64,000 nucleotides of DNA from assembly GCF_051106095.1 (NCBI RefSeq), contig NC_135785.1, positions 107,556,501-107,620,500 of the forward strand, written 5' to 3'. Both the position numbers and the translations under genes were made by a program. This DNA comes from Pogona vitticeps (Eukaryota; Chordata; Lepidosauria; Squamata; Agamidae). Below the pieces are notes generated by a model. The model saw nothing but the letters and a program-made list of their open reading frames with translations. It ran no database searches and was not told where the DNA came from. This document shows, one piece after another, positions 54,201 to 64,000 of the stretch (positions within the stretch are counted from its first letter, which is position 1; each line of letters opens with the position of its first letter).

Positions 54201-57200
54201 GTGTTTCTTTGTTTCCACCCAACATATTTCACTGACTCTTTCAGAAGACATTCAGCCATGCAGCTACGAAACAGGCTTACCTGTTTCTCCGTTTTTGCCC
54301 TTTTCACCTTGTGGGCCTCTGTCACCTTTCACTCCAGAAGGGCCTGTGCTTCCTGGAGGCCCTTGCAAACCTCGGATTCCACGTGGTCCTATTCAAATGG
54401 TATAGACTATGAGAGTAAGCAGAGGAAGAGGAAGAGGAACTACATAGGATAGTCTTCTCATAGCACATCACAGTGCTTCAGGCAATCATACCAGAACTGG
54501 GAGCTGTTGAAACTGCGTGCTGCAGTCCTGGTCAGAGGGTTCTCTGGATTGTGAAGTAACATTGCTCATTCAGGCATCTCATTGGCTGTTTCTGACTGGA
54601 AAGAATTCCCAGCTCTGTTGTCTGGGAAACTGCATTCTTGGATGTTCCTGCCCAACTCCTTATTTTGTGGCTTACAGAGCCAGTGCTACCATTAGACAGA
54701 GTGAGACAAGTGCTTCAGGCAGCAGGTTCAAGGTGCCATGAAAGGTCAGCAAAATGGTTGGTTACTTACTTTGTTATGATTATGTTTCTATTTTCACTGT
54801 CACAGACAAGGAGAGAGACTTGTGGGATTTTCTACCTCATGTGTCTTTGACTTGTTTGCCTTTGACTGTGATGGACCTTCAATTAATTGGGGAAAGACTG
54901 AATATGTCCATCTGATCATGATCACATTTGCTGCTCTTCCTAAAGTAATAAAAAGTTTTATGTTGGCCCTGAAGGTTTGTATACAGAAGCTTGTAATGAT
55001 CAAGCTTAATGATTAATGGGGCTTGGACTGTAGGAAGCTTCTGGAGTGTGTAGCAGGATGCATCCAAAATTTGGGAAGTAAGGCATCTACCTGCTCCATA
55101 AACCATAATAGAACAAATTCATTCTGCTACAGTGGCTGTCGACTGCAGCATCAGTACTAACATCTGCTACTTCTGTCTCCCTGCACTGTTTTCTGTGTTT
55201 ACTTTCTGATTAAGCCCTGCTGATGATCTTCCCTCCCTATTGGCAGTTCTACCACCCTGATGCCCTCAAAAGTGTCCTAGGTTATTAATGGACATTTTCA
55301 TTGGCTTCCCTCAAAGCCTGGAACTTCCTACCAGAACATGTACACTCATCTTTTCCCCTTCAGCCCTCCTTCCCCATGAAAACTTAGGCCAAATTCTATA
55401 ATCTTCTGCCATGGCAGAAAGAAAGGAGATATATAACTACATTCATGAATATTCTTTTCCTGTTATTATTTGTAAAGTACATGCAATGCCCTGCAATGCC
55501 CCAAACTTCTCATTGTCCTCACCAGAAATCTACATGTATCTGATCAGACATTGAAAACACTGCTTTGTATGCATTGTATCCAACAAAAATATGTGTATTT
55601 GCAAAGGCTTTCACAGCCAGGATCTAATGGTTGTTGTGGGTTTTTTGGGCTCTTTGGCTGTGTTCTGAAGGTTGTTCTTTCTGACGTTTCGCCAGTCTCT
55701 GTGGCTGGCATCTTCAGAGGACAGGAGTAGCACAGAGACTGGCAAAACGTTAGGAAGAACAACCTTCAGAATATGGCCAAAGAGCCTGAAAAACCCACAA
55801 CAACCAAAAATTATATGTTTTATCAATTTTTGTCTCTAAGCCTTGTCAGAGGGCATTCTGCCCAAGAAGCACTTGGCACGTTTGCCCAACATGTACAGTA
55901 TTTCCTGGTAGGAGACACAGAGTTCTTCAAGGTGCCCCACCCCACCACAACACCTGCTTAATGTCTTCTAACATTTCCAAAATAAAAATAAGAACTTTGT
56001 AGAAGTCATTCTGATACCTGACCTCTTACTACAGCATGGCCTAAACCTCCTTAATGAAGTTTTTATATGAATAAATTGACTGTAACAACTTTGACACAAA
56101 CACATGCAGCATCATTTGATGTGTCTGTTGTTGTTGTTGGGGAGATCACTGAGGAATTTATGGTCCCTCCAAGTTATACATCTTAATCCAGAGATGGGGA
56201 AGTTTACTTTTGAGGACTACAATTCCCATGCTCATATTGTCTGGAGAATTAAGAGAGTTTTAGTCTCAAAGGGTAATTAAACTTGCCCATCTCTGCATTG
56301 ATCCTTTATGTTGTAAAACTGTGAATAATTTATTTGACTGAAGACTTTCCTTACCCATTTCTCCAACATCTCCTTTTGGACCATTTCCCCCTTGGGCTCC
56401 CTTTTCGCCTGCTGGTCCAACTGGGCCCATTTTTCCTGGAGGGCCAAGGATGCCTCTTGGTCCTTGTAACCCTGGTGTTTGATAAAAACATTTACAAGAT
56501 AGAGTATTAAGAAGGTGAACATCACAGGCTTTTGTGAACGGCACATTGGTAATAAATTACAGGTACGCTCAGAATGTAGAACTACAAATCAACTTTAAAT
56601 TACTAGCAGGCTACAGGGAATGTCACCATTTTAACCTCTTCATGTTAGGCATAAATCAATTCTATCCTTAGGTCATCTTTATTATTAAATTAGCACAGTG
56701 CTATACTAAGTGGCTGGCAATTTTGTCACGACTGCTTGCACCCTCAACATTCACAATCAGTGAGGGCCAATTGTGGGAAAGTCTGGTTTGGTTTTCACCT
56801 ATTCACTGTTAAAGCTTGCACCTTTCTCTCTTGTCTCATGCTGCAACCTACAGCACATGGCCATTAATACAGTGGTACCTTGACTTACAAACTTAATCTA
56901 TATTGGAACGGTGTTCATACATCGAAAAGTTTGTAAGTTGAGGCAAAATTTCCCATAGGAATGCATTTAAAACCATTTAATCTGTTCCGGCTGTTTTTCA
57001 TTCTTATGTCGAGGCGCTGTTTGCAAGTAGAGGCATTAGTTCCCATAGGAACTAATGCAAAGCTGGTTAATCCATACTCTACCACTAGGGGGAATTTTTT
57101 TCTTCTTTTGACCTAAGATGAACTTAGGTAAAAAAAGGGCAGGAAAGGTTTTTTTTTCCCATTCGTAAGTCGAGGCTCTGTTCGCAAGTCGAAGCAACAT

Positions 57201-60200
57201 TTTGTGAATGAAGCCATTCGTAACTCGAAATGTTCGTAAGTGGAGACATTCATAAGTCGGGGTACCACTGTATCTTTGCTACTTCCCTCTACCCCACTTT
57301 GCAGCCATATTTGCTGGTAATGACTATTGAGGACAGAATATGATACTTTGTGGTTGAGGGGAAATTGACCCAATTACATCTGGGATTCCTTGGAGTATAT
57401 TATCAGTCTATATTACTTACATTTCATGAGGCAGGTGAGTTATTCTGGTCCTTTATATTGAGATATTACCCCTTCTTGTGAAGATATTAAGATGAGGGTA
57501 AAGCCATGAAACTCAAGCTCTGACACATAATATGCCTAATTTCTCCTAACCAGATAGGCTGATCAAATCTTGTAACCTAGTGGAAGGATAAAGTAGACCA
57601 AGGCTGGGTGGCTTGCCACCTTGAGCTTAACATAGGGTAGCTGTTTGTCCTGTTTTACAGAGTGCAGTGTTCTTTTGGAAGGACTGCTGGATGGTGTTGT
57701 TATGTGTCACAGGTTGCATCCACCTTTTGGAAGTCAAAATCCTATGATTTATTTATTTTCAGAAGGTACTACGATTAACAGCCCTGTGCTGTTTTTTGCA
57801 AACTAAAGGCTATGGATTCCTTTATTAAATCAATCCATCTCAAGCTAGGTCTTCACCTACTAGCTTTAACTTTTCTTGGCCTTTTCTATTCTAGTTTATC
57901 TTGTCTTCTCATGATATGTCCAAAGTACAATAGCCTCATTGTGGTTATTTTTGCTCCCAGTGAGAGTTTAGGTGTGATTTGACTAAGAACTTATTTATTT
58001 GTCTTTCTGGTGGCCCATGTTATCCATAAAGCTCTCCTCCAACACTACTTGAAGAAATATTTTTTATTCATCAGCTTTCTTCATTATCTAGATGTCACAT
58101 CTGTACATAGTAATAGAGAATAAAATAGTATGGATGATCCTGGTTTTGGTTTCCAACAACACATCCTTATACTTAAGGATTACCTTATATTTTTATCATT
58201 GTTTTTCCAAGTGTTGCCTGTATTGAAAATCCTTTACAATTTCAGTTTTGTTACTGTTAACATTAAAGTTATGTAAAGTTCTTCTGTTGTCATTATTTTT
58301 GTCTTTCTAATATTAATTTATAATTCTGCTTGTGAACATTCTTCTTTATCCTTCATCTGCAATCATTTCAAGTCATTGCTCTTTCCTTCCAGAAATATGG
58401 TGTTGTCTGCATATCTAAAATTACTGGTGCTTCCTGCTATTGAGTATTGATATTTTTTCTTTCCTCTTCCACCAGAATTGTATCCAGATTTTGTCAGAGT
58501 ATTGATAATACTAGAGAATATTGTCTCTTTAAGAAAAGTTATGACATGATGGGCATGTGCAGTGGAACTCTGCTGAGTCACTGTGCATCTGATGCAATCC
58601 AGGTAGCAAGATTGCATCAGCAAGATGGATATAAAAGTAACCAAGTTGGTACCATGCTTCTGTGGGTGGAGTTTGAAGCTCTGTGCATGATGCTGTCCGT
58701 TTGCTGTCTGGAGTGCTGTAAACAGCTGCTGTAAATATTTTCTTGAAACTACAAGATAAAAGCCTTCACTGAGAAAGACAATGGTTAGTCTGTGAGCTAT
58801 ATTGTTGAAATCTCTCAGAGCAAAATTTCCACTGTGTCTTATCTTTTACTGCTGTCCGGAGAAGAGAAAGCCTAAATTTTCTTTCCAGGACTTTGCTAAC
58901 TACTTAAAAGTGATTCATTTTCACACACATCCTGACAATTTTCATATATGTTTTGCATATTGACTGAACAGGTAAAAAGATAAAATACCTATTATCTTAC
59001 ACCCTCGCCATCTAGAAACCATTCTGTTTCTTCATATTCTTTACTAACACTAGCCTCTTGTTGGCATTATAAGTTACATACCACTATAAAACATTGTGGC
59101 ATACCTGTTTCTTTTATAACCATAACTCTTCATGAACCATAAAACCAAAGGATTCACTGTAACTCATAAAGCACAAATGCATTTTTCTCCCAGAATTCTT
59201 TTGTGTACTTCTGTAGCCAACATCCTCTATTTGGAGGTGTGTTCTATTAAAAGATCTATTTTTAGGTCAAGGGTGTTATGAAGCTAAAGATTCATGACCA
59301 ACTAAAATGGGAGCCTTGAGGTTACCTTTCAACAGCCAGCATCTGAACTTCAGATTGAATCTGCATTGGCCACCTAGTCAAAACCTAGATTTTGTTACAC
59401 TAGCACAAATGATGATATACTCACTGACATCTAGTTCTCTACTGTGCGCAATCCAGTGTAAACTAGTTGCGTTGCTGTTTGCAGAAACTGTTGCACAACT
59501 GGGAGCATGCCTTAAGGCCATAAGAACAAAGGTGCTGCCATTTGCACAACTGGAAAAAAAAACACTGGCCCACTGGCCAATAAAAGCTGTAAAGTCAGAT
59601 CCACTGGCATCATATTGACCTCCTGGGGCTGTAGTGCTCCCAGCTTTGCACTGTAATATTCCTTTTAACAGATGAATTAGAAGAAGAGCAGGAAAACATT
59701 AGCATTTTTCGTATCAGTTATTTTAAAATATTGGCTAGTTTCCTCATATGGAATTATTCAGAATGTGCAGTCCTTTGCTTTTTTTCTGTTTCCAGAATGA
59801 TGGTAGTAGTAATTATGTGTCAGAGCCGCTTCCAGCTTATAATGACATTAATGTAGAGGGTGTGGCTTTTCCATGAGCAGCTGTGGTGCAAATAGAATGA
59901 GAACATAGGATACTGAATCAGATTAATTTTAGAATGTTAGAACTGCAGAGCAGGAAGAGACCCTTTGGATCATTGAGTCCATTCTCTGTCAAGGAGGTAC
60001 AGTCGGGAATTGAACTTCCAACCTGTGGGTCTGTAGCCAGATGCCTAAGCCACTGAGCCCTCCAACAGTTATTTAGTATTGTCTGATCCAACTGTCCATG
60101 GCAATCCAGACCCAAAGAGAGGTATTTCCAGGTGCATGGGCTGCTAGTTGCTAGTTTCTTCATTATGGTTGTTTCTTAAACTGGAACTGAACTAGACAAA

Positions 60201-61105
60201 ATGGTGGACAGCTTAAAAGACTGTACTCTGGTAACCCTTCAAATAAAGGACTGTCTCCTTAAAAGTATGATACATAAAACACACATAAAACACAAACATA
60301 ATAACATGTGTCTAATATGAGAATGTGAATAGGGAAATGTACATGAATGAACATTCTGTTCAAAGTGCTATGAGACAGATACATAGCCCACCATTAGAAG
60401 CTGAAATTGCTCTTCCAGAGATGGAATCAGGGTAGGCCTGATGACTCCCACTTGCCTATCAGCACTTGAGAAATTCCCTCTTCTAATAGTGGATTATCAG
60501 TCACATATGTTGCCCATCAACTGCCTCCTTGCTTAGATGCAAATTCCTAGGCAAGTCTGAGTAACAGACCACTGGGAAACCTGGTGACATACACAGATTG
60601 TGGCAGCTGCCTCCCTCAAGTCTTAGTTCCCATTCATTAAAGACCCAGCCGCAGCTAACCAGAACCATCTTCAAAATGTATCAGTGATAAAACTCCTTTC
60701 ATCATTAAGACTCTGATCTCCAGCATAACTGATGAACACATCACCATGTAATTAACGATATAATTGAGGATCCTTGTGGGAGAAAGATTTTAGCATGCGT
60801 TTCATGCACAGTTTTTTTTTTTTTTTTTTTGCAATTATTTAGCCTTTAAAATATGAATGGAAAATGGAATCCCGAGAGTTTAACCATTAGGAACCTATCT
60901 TTTCCATACCTTGCTCTCCCTTGTCCCCTTTTGGTCCTGGGAGCCCATCTCTTCCATCTCTTCCTGGTATCCCTTTCTCAGCCGGTCCACATACAACTAG
61001 TGAACAGGCATTCCGATCCCAGTTATGTACAACGTGCTGTGGCACTGGGTCTGTTGCTGGTAATGCTTGTGAAACTAAAGCATAAAATAGTAGAAGCACC
61101 AGCAT
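47523..61105 (-). CDS. SFTPD: Surfactant protein D (collectin), complete coding region in seven exons
   Basis: Secreted innate-immune lectin that forms trimers and larger oligomers and binds microbial carbohydrates with calcium. Coding exons, 5' to 3': 61105-60910, 56471-56355, 54388-54281, 52112-51996, 49559-49443, 48974-48891, 47899-47523. They join to 1116 bases (371 residues; human SP-D has 375). Visible parts: hydrophobic signal peptide from Met1; Cys34 and Cys39 with the five-residue spacing of the SP-D N-terminal cross-linking cysteines; 58 perfect Gly-X-Y triplets (residues 45-218); heptad-like neck (219-246); C-type lectin domain (247-371) with four cysteines (277, 347, 361, 369), EPN at 337-339, Glu345 and WND ending at 358, which is the full calcium/sugar set. 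The C-terminus [11 protein letters not shown] is nearly identical to human SP-D. All splice sites are GT/AG and all introns are phase 1. Lys359 stands where human SP-D has Arg343. I am very sure of the family and fairly sure of the orthology. Confidence 0.95.
48090..48131. repeat. 42-base near-perfect palindrome in the last SFTPD intron
   Basis: TAGGATAAATTCTTAATTTA folds back on TAAATTCTTAATTTATCCTA, with mismatches only at two C/T positions. Confidence 0.7.
48234..48332 (+). repeat. (TG)n and (TC)n short microsatellites
   Basis: TG run at 48234-48262 and TC run at 48313-48331, in the last SFTPD intron. Confidence 0.9.
48891..48974 (-). CDS. SFTPD: SFTPD neck (coiled-coil) exon, 84 bases
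   Basis: Encodes 28 residues, starting [14 protein letters not shown], with hydrophobic residues in heptad register. The acceptor is TTTTTCAG and the donor is AAAAAG before GTAAAG. This segment nucleates the lectin trimer. 84 bases is the length of all four neck exons in this window. Confidence 0.95.
49443..49559 (-). CDS. SFTPD: SFTPD last collagen exon, 117 bases
   Basis: Encodes 13 Gly-X-Y triplets, beginning [13 protein letters not shown] and ending GDSGLS. The acceptor is CTTACAG and the donor is TCAG before GTAAGA. It shares the run GAPGPKG with the neighbouring collagen exon at 51996-52112, as expected for exon duplication inside the gene. Confidence 0.95.
49700..51600. other. SFTPD intron between two collagen exons; no exon seen
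   Basis: 49970-50045 holds a weak hAT-type MITE remnant. The remainder is unassigned AT-rich intron. Confidence 0.45.
51610..51790. repeat. Palindromic interspersed repeat, copy 2
   Basis: CTAACTGATGAGGT (51628-51641) and ACCTCATCAATTGGCT (51707-51722) are inverted arms. The text between and around them parallels 27870-28060. Confidence 0.5.
51996..52112 (-). CDS. SFTPD: SFTPD collagen exon, 117 bases
   Basis: Encodes 13 Gly-X-Y triplets, beginning [13 protein letters not shown]. The acceptor is CATACAG and the donor is CAAAG before GTAAAC. Phase 1 at both ends. Confidence 0.95.
52479..52818 (-). mobile_element. Sauria-type SINE, whole length, with a 10-base target-site duplication
   Basis: Antisense AAAGGTTCCCTTGACATTTA..TCACGTGGCCAGCATGACTA..GGCAGGAGCTGGGACAAGTG matches 27527-27858. 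Flanked by CATGGATTAG at 52469-52478 and 52819-52828. SFTPD intron. Confidence 0.88.
52846..53065 (-). mobile_element. tRNA-derived SINE, antisense copy
   Basis: CAGTTCTGACTTATAGCTAC, TCAGGGTTTTCTGGGTAGTG, AGAAGTAGTTTACCATGTCC and a reversed tRNA-like head at 53010-53060. It sits 18 bases from the Sauria copy. Confidence 0.7.
53683..53803. mobile_element. Palindromic hAT-type MITE, diverged
   Basis: TGGTTCCCAGGTGTTCCTGG..GCAACTCCCAGAAAACCC is answered by GGCTTCTGGGAATTGCAGTC..GATTGGGAACCA. SFTPD intron, upstream of the third coding exon's neighbour. Confidence 0.65.
54281..54388 (-). CDS. SFTPD: SFTPD collagen exon, 108 bases
   Basis: Encodes 12 Gly-X-Y triplets, beginning [13 protein letters not shown]. 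The donor is AACAG before GTAAGC. The acceptor, GAATAG, lies after a CT-rich stretch but is weaker than those of the other exons. At 108 bases it is one triplet short of its three 117-base sister exons. Confidence 0.92.
55586..55808. mobile_element. Head-to-head inverted pair of a Penelope-like repeat (tentative family)
   Basis: GGTTGTTGTGGGTTTTTTGG (from 55628) through CAGTCTCTGTGG is mirrored by CACAGAGACTGGCAAAACG through AAACCCACAACAACC (to 55804). Arms of about 75 bases and about 90% identical by eye, around a centre of about 30 bases. SFTPD intron. Confidence 0.6.
56355..56471 (-). CDS. SFTPD: SFTPD collagen exon, 117 bases
   Basis: Encodes 13 Gly-X-Y triplets, beginning [13 protein letters not shown]. 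The acceptor is ACACCAG and the donor is ATGG before GTAAGG. Phase 1 at both ends. 117 bases is the classic collagen exon size of SP-D genes. Confidence 0.95.
56870..57270. mobile_element. Non-autonomous Tigger/mariner-like DNA transposon, 401 bases, both ends present
   Basis: Ends are CAGTGGTACCTTGACTTACA and CATAAGTCGGGGTACCACTG, flanked by TA (56868-56869 and 57271-57272). Subterminal sequence repeats the GTAAGTCGAGG motif several times (56933, 57008, 57165, 57235). First SFTPD coding intron. Confidence 0.82.
57755..58475 (-). mobile_element. Old BovB/RTE-clade LINE fragment
   Basis: The minus strand encodes [20 protein letters not shown] (an RT box of the YADD type read here as YADN) near 58440-58380, then RKTKIM-, MYRCDI-, and [17 protein letters not shown]-like remnants to about 57980. 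More decayed than the BovB copy at 20412-21095. Confidence 0.7.
58500..59920. other. SFTPD first coding intron; nothing nameable
   Basis: No exon or repeat family recognised. Confidence 0.4.
59925..60065 (-). mobile_element. CR1-tail and tRNA-SINE-like fragment
   Basis: GAGACCCTTTGGATCATTGA and GTCCATTCTCTGTCAAGGAG resemble an antisense CR1 tail. GGGAATTGAACTTCCAACCTG reads like a reversed B box region. Confidence 0.5.
60066..60800. other. SFTPD first coding intron, left of the ATG exon; nothing nameable
   Basis: Ends in a T run at 60811-60831, 80 bases from the donor of the ATG exon. Confidence 0.4.
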
Positions 61106-61122
61106 TGTTTAATTGGATTGAC
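60910..61122 (-). CDS. SFTPD: SFTPD first coding exon: signal peptide, cysteines, start of collagen
   Basis: An acceptor (TTTCCCCAG) precedes 61122, and the ATG is at 61105-61103, leaving 17 bases of 5' UTR in this exon. The exon encodes a signal peptide rich in Leu, the motif NACSLVVC with the two N-terminal cysteines, and seven Gly-X-Y triplets beginning [10 protein letters not shown]. It ends in CAAG before GTATGG, after one base of a glycine codon (phase 1). Confidence 0.92.
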
Positions 61123-63030
61123 CTGGGGAAAGAATTTAAAAGGGAAGAAGAAGAAAGAGTTAACCAAAATACGTTTCTAGCTCAACTCTACACTGTACAG
61201 AAATGAAGGTTATTCCCATTAGTTCTAGTTCACATATCTATGGGGAAACCATTTAAATCACACCCTTTTCCATTATCCATTTAAGTAGTTTAGTTCTATT
61301 TCATCACCATCCCACCACCCAAATATTTGCCACAAGTAAAATATTGTAATACCTAGCCCTTTATATTTTATTGGTGCATATCAAAACATCCATCTGTTTT
61401 AGTTTTCTTCAGTTCTTTATTGTTCTAGTCTTAAATTTGGTCAACCAAAAACATTTTTTTAAAAAAATAACCAAGGGCAAGGAAATGGATGGATCCGTTT
61501 GTATACATTTCTCTCTATACACACATTTTTCCATTCAGTTTCCCCTTGCAGACACACCCTTGCAAGCAAATTTTCCAATTTTCTTTGGTCATTATTTTCA
61601 CTAAAGTAGAAAACTTCCTTGTGAATGAATGCTTCAAAAGATTCCTGACCTTCAGTTTACATATGGCTCGAAAGTGAAAAATTAGTAAGCTTGTATGTAT
61701 TGCAAAGGAAATTTTCTTCCTTATCTCCATCATTGGATACTATTTAGGGTGGAGGCTGGTTCATTGCTAGCTCCTTTGAATCCTAGCTTTGGGAGAAAGG
61801 CAGGATATGAACGAAATAAATATCTAAATCCCACCTCTTTTCTAGATGGTCAGTAGTCTATATATTACGAAATAAACGGAATCTCCTCAGTGAGAGCGTA
61901 GGTATCTGCTTCTATTGAGTCAGACCATCAGACCATCTGTTATTATCAGGTCTCAGCAAGGTGATCTTTATTAGTTCTGTGTAAAAACACCAGGAACTAA
62001 ACTAAGAAAGTGTTGCAGGCTCTCCTGCTGAGTTATGTGAACTATTCAAATGTTATCTAGCTGTGTATACCAATTGTATGTAGAGGGAAGCACTGTGACC
62101 TCTCTCATCTCTATTTTCCTCACCTTCTTGAATATGGAGGGTTGACAAATCTGAAAAGGATGAACTCTCCTTGTGAGTCAGGACCTGGATTTTCTAGGGT
62201 CCTGACTCATGTGGAGAGCCTTCCCATGGATCAAGGAGCTCTCCCCTTTCCGACTCATTGCCATCCAAATGTAGGAGGGTAATAAAGAGCTAAACTGTCC
62301 CTCTCTAAACATGATGACTATAGAGAAATAGATAACATGTGAATAATCCTATTGCCCTTCTCGAGTGGTCGATTTGATCAGATGAGCGGGATATAAATCA
62401 AATAAATAAATAAATATCTCTGTGTTAGGTGGAGTTGATCAAAAACTGCATAGGAAGAATATGAAGGGTTTAGTGTCATCCAGTGAAAAAGACAAGGTTC
62501 CCTGCTCTCTGGTGGGGATCGTCACAGGCAGTAAAGCTGGTATCCTTCTTCTACAGCAGACTGTATTTCCTAAAATCCATTCATTTTTTTCCCCACATGA
62601 TCTGTCAAGGCACACAATCTCTCCTCTTCTTTTGCAGCAGGATAGCCTATGCCTCCTGAAGGCCAATTCACCAGCTGCATTTAAATCAGGGTGTTAAACA
62701 AAGAGATCAACGGGCAGACAAATTAGACTCCTGTTGGACACAAAATCAACTAGTCATTAAAGCTGGAGGTAATTACTAGAAAAGCACAGAGAGATGAGAA
62801 CATCAGATATAGAAAGTACTTAATAATCAAAAGATAGCTTATCAGTGAAGCCTGAATTAAGTAGGAAGATCTAGTTCTGGGTGAAATTAATCAAATTCAT
62901 TGAGCACAATGCCTGTTTCTAAAAAGCACTGGTAGCAGTCTGCAGTATCACAATAATGTATTTCCATCACATATCATTTATCAGTTTCCTGAGAGACCCA
63001 TTGTTAAAAGACAAATTAAAAATCCACTCA
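61123..63030. other. SFTPD 5' intron (proposed)
   Basis: Lies between the candidate non-coding exon and the ATG exon. Contains a retroposon tail GCGGGATATAAATCAAATAAA at 62388-62416. No coding exon seen. Confidence 0.4.
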
Positions 63031-63031
63031 C

Positions 63032-63073
63032 TTCCTTTGCAAATTCTGGTGCTCTGGGAAGACCTGAGTAAGG
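63032..63073 (-). other. SFTPD: Candidate non-coding first exon of SFTPD
   Basis: Runs from about 30 bases downstream of the TATAAAA to the donor GGAA before GTGAGT (GT at 63031-63030). The next acceptor on this strand is the one at 61123, which opens the ATG exon. The 5' end is set only by distance from the TATA box and may be off by several bases. Confidence 0.4.
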
Positions 63074-63098
63074 ATGGTTTGCTAGGAATGTGGTCCTC

Positions 63099-63105
63099 TT
63101 TTATA
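63099..63105 (-). promoter_or_regulatory. SFTPD: Candidate TATA box of SFTPD
   Basis: TATAAAA on the minus strand, in the context AGCTTATAAAAGAGG, lies about 25-30 bases before a plausible short first exon that ends in a strong donor near 63032. SFTPD genes normally have a non-coding first exon about 2 kb before the ATG exon, which fits. There is no direct evidence of transcription. Confidence 0.45.
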
Positions 63106-63385
63106 AGCTATGAATTAAGTAACAGAGGCTCCGGTTTCTCAATCATATGACTTCATAGAAAGAGAACAACCAACCCTTCAGAGCTGAGAGGTCCTATCAA
63201 TCCTGTAAGCAGACAGGAAGTGTGAAGTTTAAAGAGAGGAATTTCCTACTGCTTGCGAAATGTAGGGAGGACAGCACTGTTGGCTGTTGTTTTTTAAACC
63301 CAGAGTACAAGGGGCACGTGGGTCAAATACACACTACATTTTTGCTCTGCTAGAATACTTAGCCTGTTCAGAACTATCTACCCAA

Positions 63386-63418
63386 GTCTGTCTGTCTGTC
63401 TGTCTGTCTGTCTTTCTG

Positions 63419-63478
<60 letters not shown>

Positions 63479-63490
63479 TTTCTTTCTTTC
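63386..63490 (+). repeat. (TCTG)n then (TTTC)n microsatellite
   Basis: About seven TCTG units and about 15 TTTC units, 280 bases upstream of the proposed SFTPD TATA box. Confidence 0.95.
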
Positions 63491-63889
63491 ATATACTATT
63501 CCAACTGTTCCATTAGTGCACAGCAGTATTCCCAGCAGTTAACGATATTATAAAATCCAGCACAAACTAGCAAAACAATAACAAAATAACACAATCATAA
63601 AATTACAAAATCATGGAATAAAACAAACCTAAATAAATAGAGTTAAACCACTTTAAATTGGAGAAACTGTATAAGCAGCCCAATGTAGGAAGAAGTCAAC
63701 AGGGTTTCCATATTCCTGTTATCCAAATTCTGGCACGCCAATTAGCCTCTTATGCACTTGGACAGTCTCATTTCACATACAATACATATTTTCCTACTAT
63801 GCAAATTAAGAACATTGATTTTTGCATTGTTTTTCTTTCAATATTGTTTTTCTTTCAGCCTTGGCATCATTTTTATAGTAAGCACTGGT

Positions 63890-64000
63890 TAGTGAGGGCT
63901 AGGATAGTGCGATGGTTAGAATGTGGGTCTTAGGAGAACCAAGTTCAAACTCCAGCTTAGATACAAAGATGTTTGCTGTCCTTGGACCATTTAGTACTTC
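63890..64000 (+). mobile_element. tRNA-derived SINE head, cut by the window edge
   Basis: GATAGTGCGATGGTTAGAAT (A box) and AACCAAGTTCAAACTCCAGC (B box) at the spacing of a tRNA-like promoter. The body lies beyond base 64000. Confidence 0.6.

Noticed and set aside
59990-60062. Possible tRNA gene
   Set aside because: A reversed B-box-like motif is present, but there is no cloverleaf that I can fold. It reads as a SINE remnant.

Overview
The window looks like nuclear DNA of a squamate reptile (lizard or snake). The main clues are BovB (RTE) LINE copies, two SINEs that read like the BovB-tailed Sauria family with intact target-site duplications, many CR1/L2 LINE fragments, hAT and Tigger/mariner-like non-autonomous transposons, and abundant microsatellites. 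The species cannot be named from the sequence.

The only host genes I can support form a tandem array of four collectin (collagenous C-type lectin) genes, all on the minus strand. From right to left: (1) SFTPD, surfactant protein D, with seven coding exons over 47523-61105. It predicts 371 residues: signal peptide, two cross-linking cysteines, 58 uninterrupted Gly-X-Y triplets, coiled-coil neck and an EPN-type lectin domain. (2) Collectin 2, with four coding exons over 31284-36973 and 243 residues, has a mannose-binding-protein-like N-terminus and a lectin domain that by eye is SP-D-like. (3) Collectin 3, with four coding exons over 17917-23524 and 254 residues, has the same layout. (4) Collectin 4 (726-4937) is cut by the left window edge. 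Its signal exon, a 54-base exon and its neck exon are present, but its collagen repeat is almost gone and its lectin exon would lie to the left of base 1. Every internal boundary uses phase 1 introns that split a glycine (or Glu/Ala/Val) codon, and all four neck exons are 84 bases long. The array therefore looks like serial duplication of one modular gene.

Region by region: 1-454 is the end of a Tigger-like DNA transposon. 455-5000 is collectin 4 with a CR1 3' end in an intron. 5000-17900 is intergenic and dense in repeats: a fragment of a retroelement gag-like region, a LINE with a BovB copy nested in it, an L2-type LINE with a second LINE and an (ATT)n run nested in it, a hAT element and a Tigger-like element. 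17900-28500 is collectin 3 and its 5' side. 28700-29090 is a large GAAAA/GGAAA/GAAA satellite. 31280-40720 is collectin 2 with a candidate upstream non-coding exon. 41000-47500 is intergenic. 47500-63110 is SFTPD with a candidate TATA box and non-coding first exon at its right end.

The products are expected to be secreted, trimer-based pattern-recognition lectins that bind microbial sugars in a calcium-dependent way. Differences among them in collagen length, N-terminal cysteines, the residue after the WND calcium motif and glycosylation sites suggest divided roles, but that is inference.
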